DNA of 7,028 bases, from contig CAYYWL010000050.1 in assembly GCA_964475135.1 (NCBI GenBank), positions 1 through 7,028 of the forward strand, written 5' to 3'. Source of the stretch: TMED14 sp964475135 (lineage in GTDB: Bacteria > Bacteroidota > Bacteroidia > Flavobacteriales > Schleiferiaceae). Position numbers and translations under genes: made by a program. Under the pieces are notes generated by a model, which saw only the letters and a program-made list of their open reading frames with translations, was not told the origin of the DNA and made no database searches. Each line of letters begins with the position of its first letter. Position 1 is the first letter of the stretch. This document shows positions 5,918 to 7,028 of this stretch, in pieces.

Positions 5918-6967
5918 TTACTTTTTAAAGCTTGCGATTCCGGCTCGCACCCGACCCAATCCCTCTTTGGAGGGCGCATGCGACGGATTGTACTCAATGG
6001 CCTTCATGTAGTCTGCCTGAGCGGCGTTCAGATCACCGACCTTTTCGTAGACATAGGCACGAGCATAGTGCGCCCGATAGTTTACCGCACGGGCCTCAAT
6101 ACTTTGGGTAAAGTACTGACGGGCTTCGGTGTAGAGCTGCAACTCAAGGTGGATGTAGCCCAGATTGTACAAGCTCTCGGCATCCTTGGGATTGAGCTGG
6201 GTCGCTTGGGTAAACGCTTCAATGGCGGAATTCCAGTTCTTGACGCCCAAGTGAAACATTCCCACTTTGTAGTAGACGTTGAAGTCGTCGGGGCGCAGTG
6301 CAGCAAGGCGCTCAAAATAGCTCAGAGCCAACGGATTGCCTTTTGCAGAATGAAGTACTCCAGCCATGTCAAGCGCCACCTCGTAGTTGGGATTCAAGTC
6401 AATGGCCTTCTGGATGTAGGCTAGAGCCACTGAAGTGTCTCCCTTCTCGTCACGCACGTTGATTCCCTTGATGTAGTATGCTGTTGGGTTATTGGGATCA
6501 AGCGCGAGGACTTCATCCACCACCTTTGAACTCTTTTCGTACTCCATCACTACTTGATAAAGTTCCGCGAGTTTAAGGCGGCATTCTACTTCCTCGGGAA
6601 AGAGTTCCGCACAACGCTGCCACGCATCGCGAGAAATTCGTGTCTCGTTACTCACATAGTGTGCATCACCGAGTACCCTAAGGGCGTCGTGGTTTGCACT
6701 ATCCACAGTGAACGCTGCTTGAGCATCCATCTTTGCGTACGGAAAGTTTTTTACGCCCAGGTAGTAGTCTGCACGCGCGACAAGGGCCGACACATTTTCG
6801 GGATCCTCCTTCAGTACAGCCGTCAGCGAATCCAGCACGCGGTCTTCACCGTTGCCTTCTGAATCACTCTTGCCTTCAGGGCTACCGCACGACGCGAGGG
6901 AGAGGGTGATGGCGAGGTAACTAAGCTTTAGGAAGCTTGGCAACAATTTGTGCTTCAATTTCGTCAC
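5918..6967 (-). CDS. TPR-repeat lipoprotein, non-ATG start, downstream of recA
   Basis: A 349-residue predicted lipoprotein. The N-terminus has a basic stretch (KLKHK), a hydrophobic segment (FLKLSYLAITLSLASC) and a lipobox LASC with Cys27 as lipid-anchored residue. A Ser/Gly/Glu-rich linker (28-43) follows. The rest consists of about eight TPR units from residue 55 on, with typical helix-B endings such as ALDPNNPTAYYIKG (155-168), AIDLNPNYEVALDMAG (188-203), ATQLNPKDAESLYNLGYIHL (255-274) and AIEYNPSHAPSKEGLGRV (323-340). TPR arrays bind protein partners; none is identifiable here. No ATG occurs between the preceding in-frame stop (6988-6986) and the lipobox. The start must be GTG at 6967 or TTG at 6958, 6946 or 6943; GTG keeps the basic n-region and is preferred. 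It overlaps the end of recA by 47 bp in another frame. The stop lies 2 bp before ptrB. Surface, periplasmic or scaffold roles are possible. Confidence 0.88.
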   Translation of the reverse strand: MTKLKHKLLPSFLKLSYLAITLSLASCGSPEGKSDSEGNGEDRVLDSLTAVLKEDPENVSALVARADYYLGVKNFPYAKMDAQAAFTVDSANHDALRVLGDAHYVSNETRISRDAWQRCAELFPEEVECRLKLAELYQVVMEYEKSSKVVDEVLALDPNNPTAYYIKGINVRDEKGDTSVALAYIQKAIDLNPNYEVALDMAGVLHSAKGNPLALSYFERLAALRPDDFNVYYKVGMFHLGVKNWNSAIEAFTQATQLNPKDAESLYNLGYIHLELQLYTEARQYFTQSIEARAVNYRAHYARAYVYEKVGDLNAAQADYMKAIEYNPSHAPSKEGLGRVRAGIASFKK

Positions 6968-7028
6968 AGAGTTCTGGGTTGTCCTTCAAAATAGTCTTCA
7001 CACCGTCACGCCCTTGGCCCAACTTGGT
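6921..7028 (-). CDS. recA: Recombinase RecA, last 35 codons only
   Basis: The minus strand from the window edge reads TKLGQGRDGVKTILKDNPEL and continues CDEIEAQIVAKLPKA to a TAG stop at 6923-6921. KLGQGRD followed by a DNPEL-type helix is the usual C-terminal region of bacterial RecA, the ATP-dependent strand-exchange protein of homologous recombination and SOS induction. The ATPase core and DNA-binding loops lie outside the window. The reading frame was made by hand because the fragment is short. The downstream lipoprotein start lies inside this coding end. I see no terminator between the two, so read-through is likely. Confidence 0.93.
   Translation of the reverse strand, partial: TKLGQGRDGVKTILKDNPELCDEIEAQIVAKLPKA

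Overview
The window looks like a scaffold piece from a fairly high-GC member of the Bacteroidota, probably a marine flavobacterial lineage or a metagenome-assembled genome. The evidence is start codons without Shine-Dalgarno sequences, TAnnTTTG-like boxes just upstream of genes, a Kdo transferase for lipid A assembly, a small beta-barrel protein of a type I associate with Bacteroidota, and a TPR lipoprotein downstream of recA. This placement is inference; no rRNA or other phylogenetic marker is complete here.

Left part (1-1921, minus strand): a two-gene sugar-nucleotide unit. A WbpE-like PLP-dependent DegT-family aminotransferase (1921 to 767) is followed, with an ATGA stop/start overlap, by UDP-glucose 6-dehydrogenase (770 to beyond position 1). 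The dehydrogenase lacks its C-terminal half because the window ends just before the catalytic-cysteine motif. Both fit synthesis of acidic or amino sugars for O-antigen, capsule or exopolysaccharide.

Middle part (1987-3947, plus strand): divergent from the aminotransferase across a 65-bp intergenic region, an exported outer-membrane beta-barrel candidate (1987-2757) is followed, with a GTGA overlap, by Kdo transferase waaA/kdtA (2754-3947). The left and middle parts together form a cell-envelope polysaccharide/LPS locus.

Junction (3926-4143): the end of waaA runs into a near-palindromic array of 7-base units. After about 30 ordinary bases comes a second array built on GCTAACGA, which runs directly into exactly 100 Ns. 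The gap cuts into the oligopeptidase B gene, so 100 is almost certainly a placeholder length and the adjacency of the two sides rests on scaffolding.

Right part (4144-7028, minus strand): the last 35 codons of recA, then a TPR-rich lipoprotein whose non-ATG start overlaps the end of recA, then oligopeptidase B (ptrB) only 2 bp further on. The spacing suggests one transcription unit. Base composition drops from roughly 60-75% GC in sampled lines on the left to about 50% in the TPR gene.

I see no mobile element, CRISPR array, RNA gene or defence system. The genes are mostly familiar housekeeping and envelope functions. The most unusual feature is the repeat-rich convergent intergenic region at the gap.
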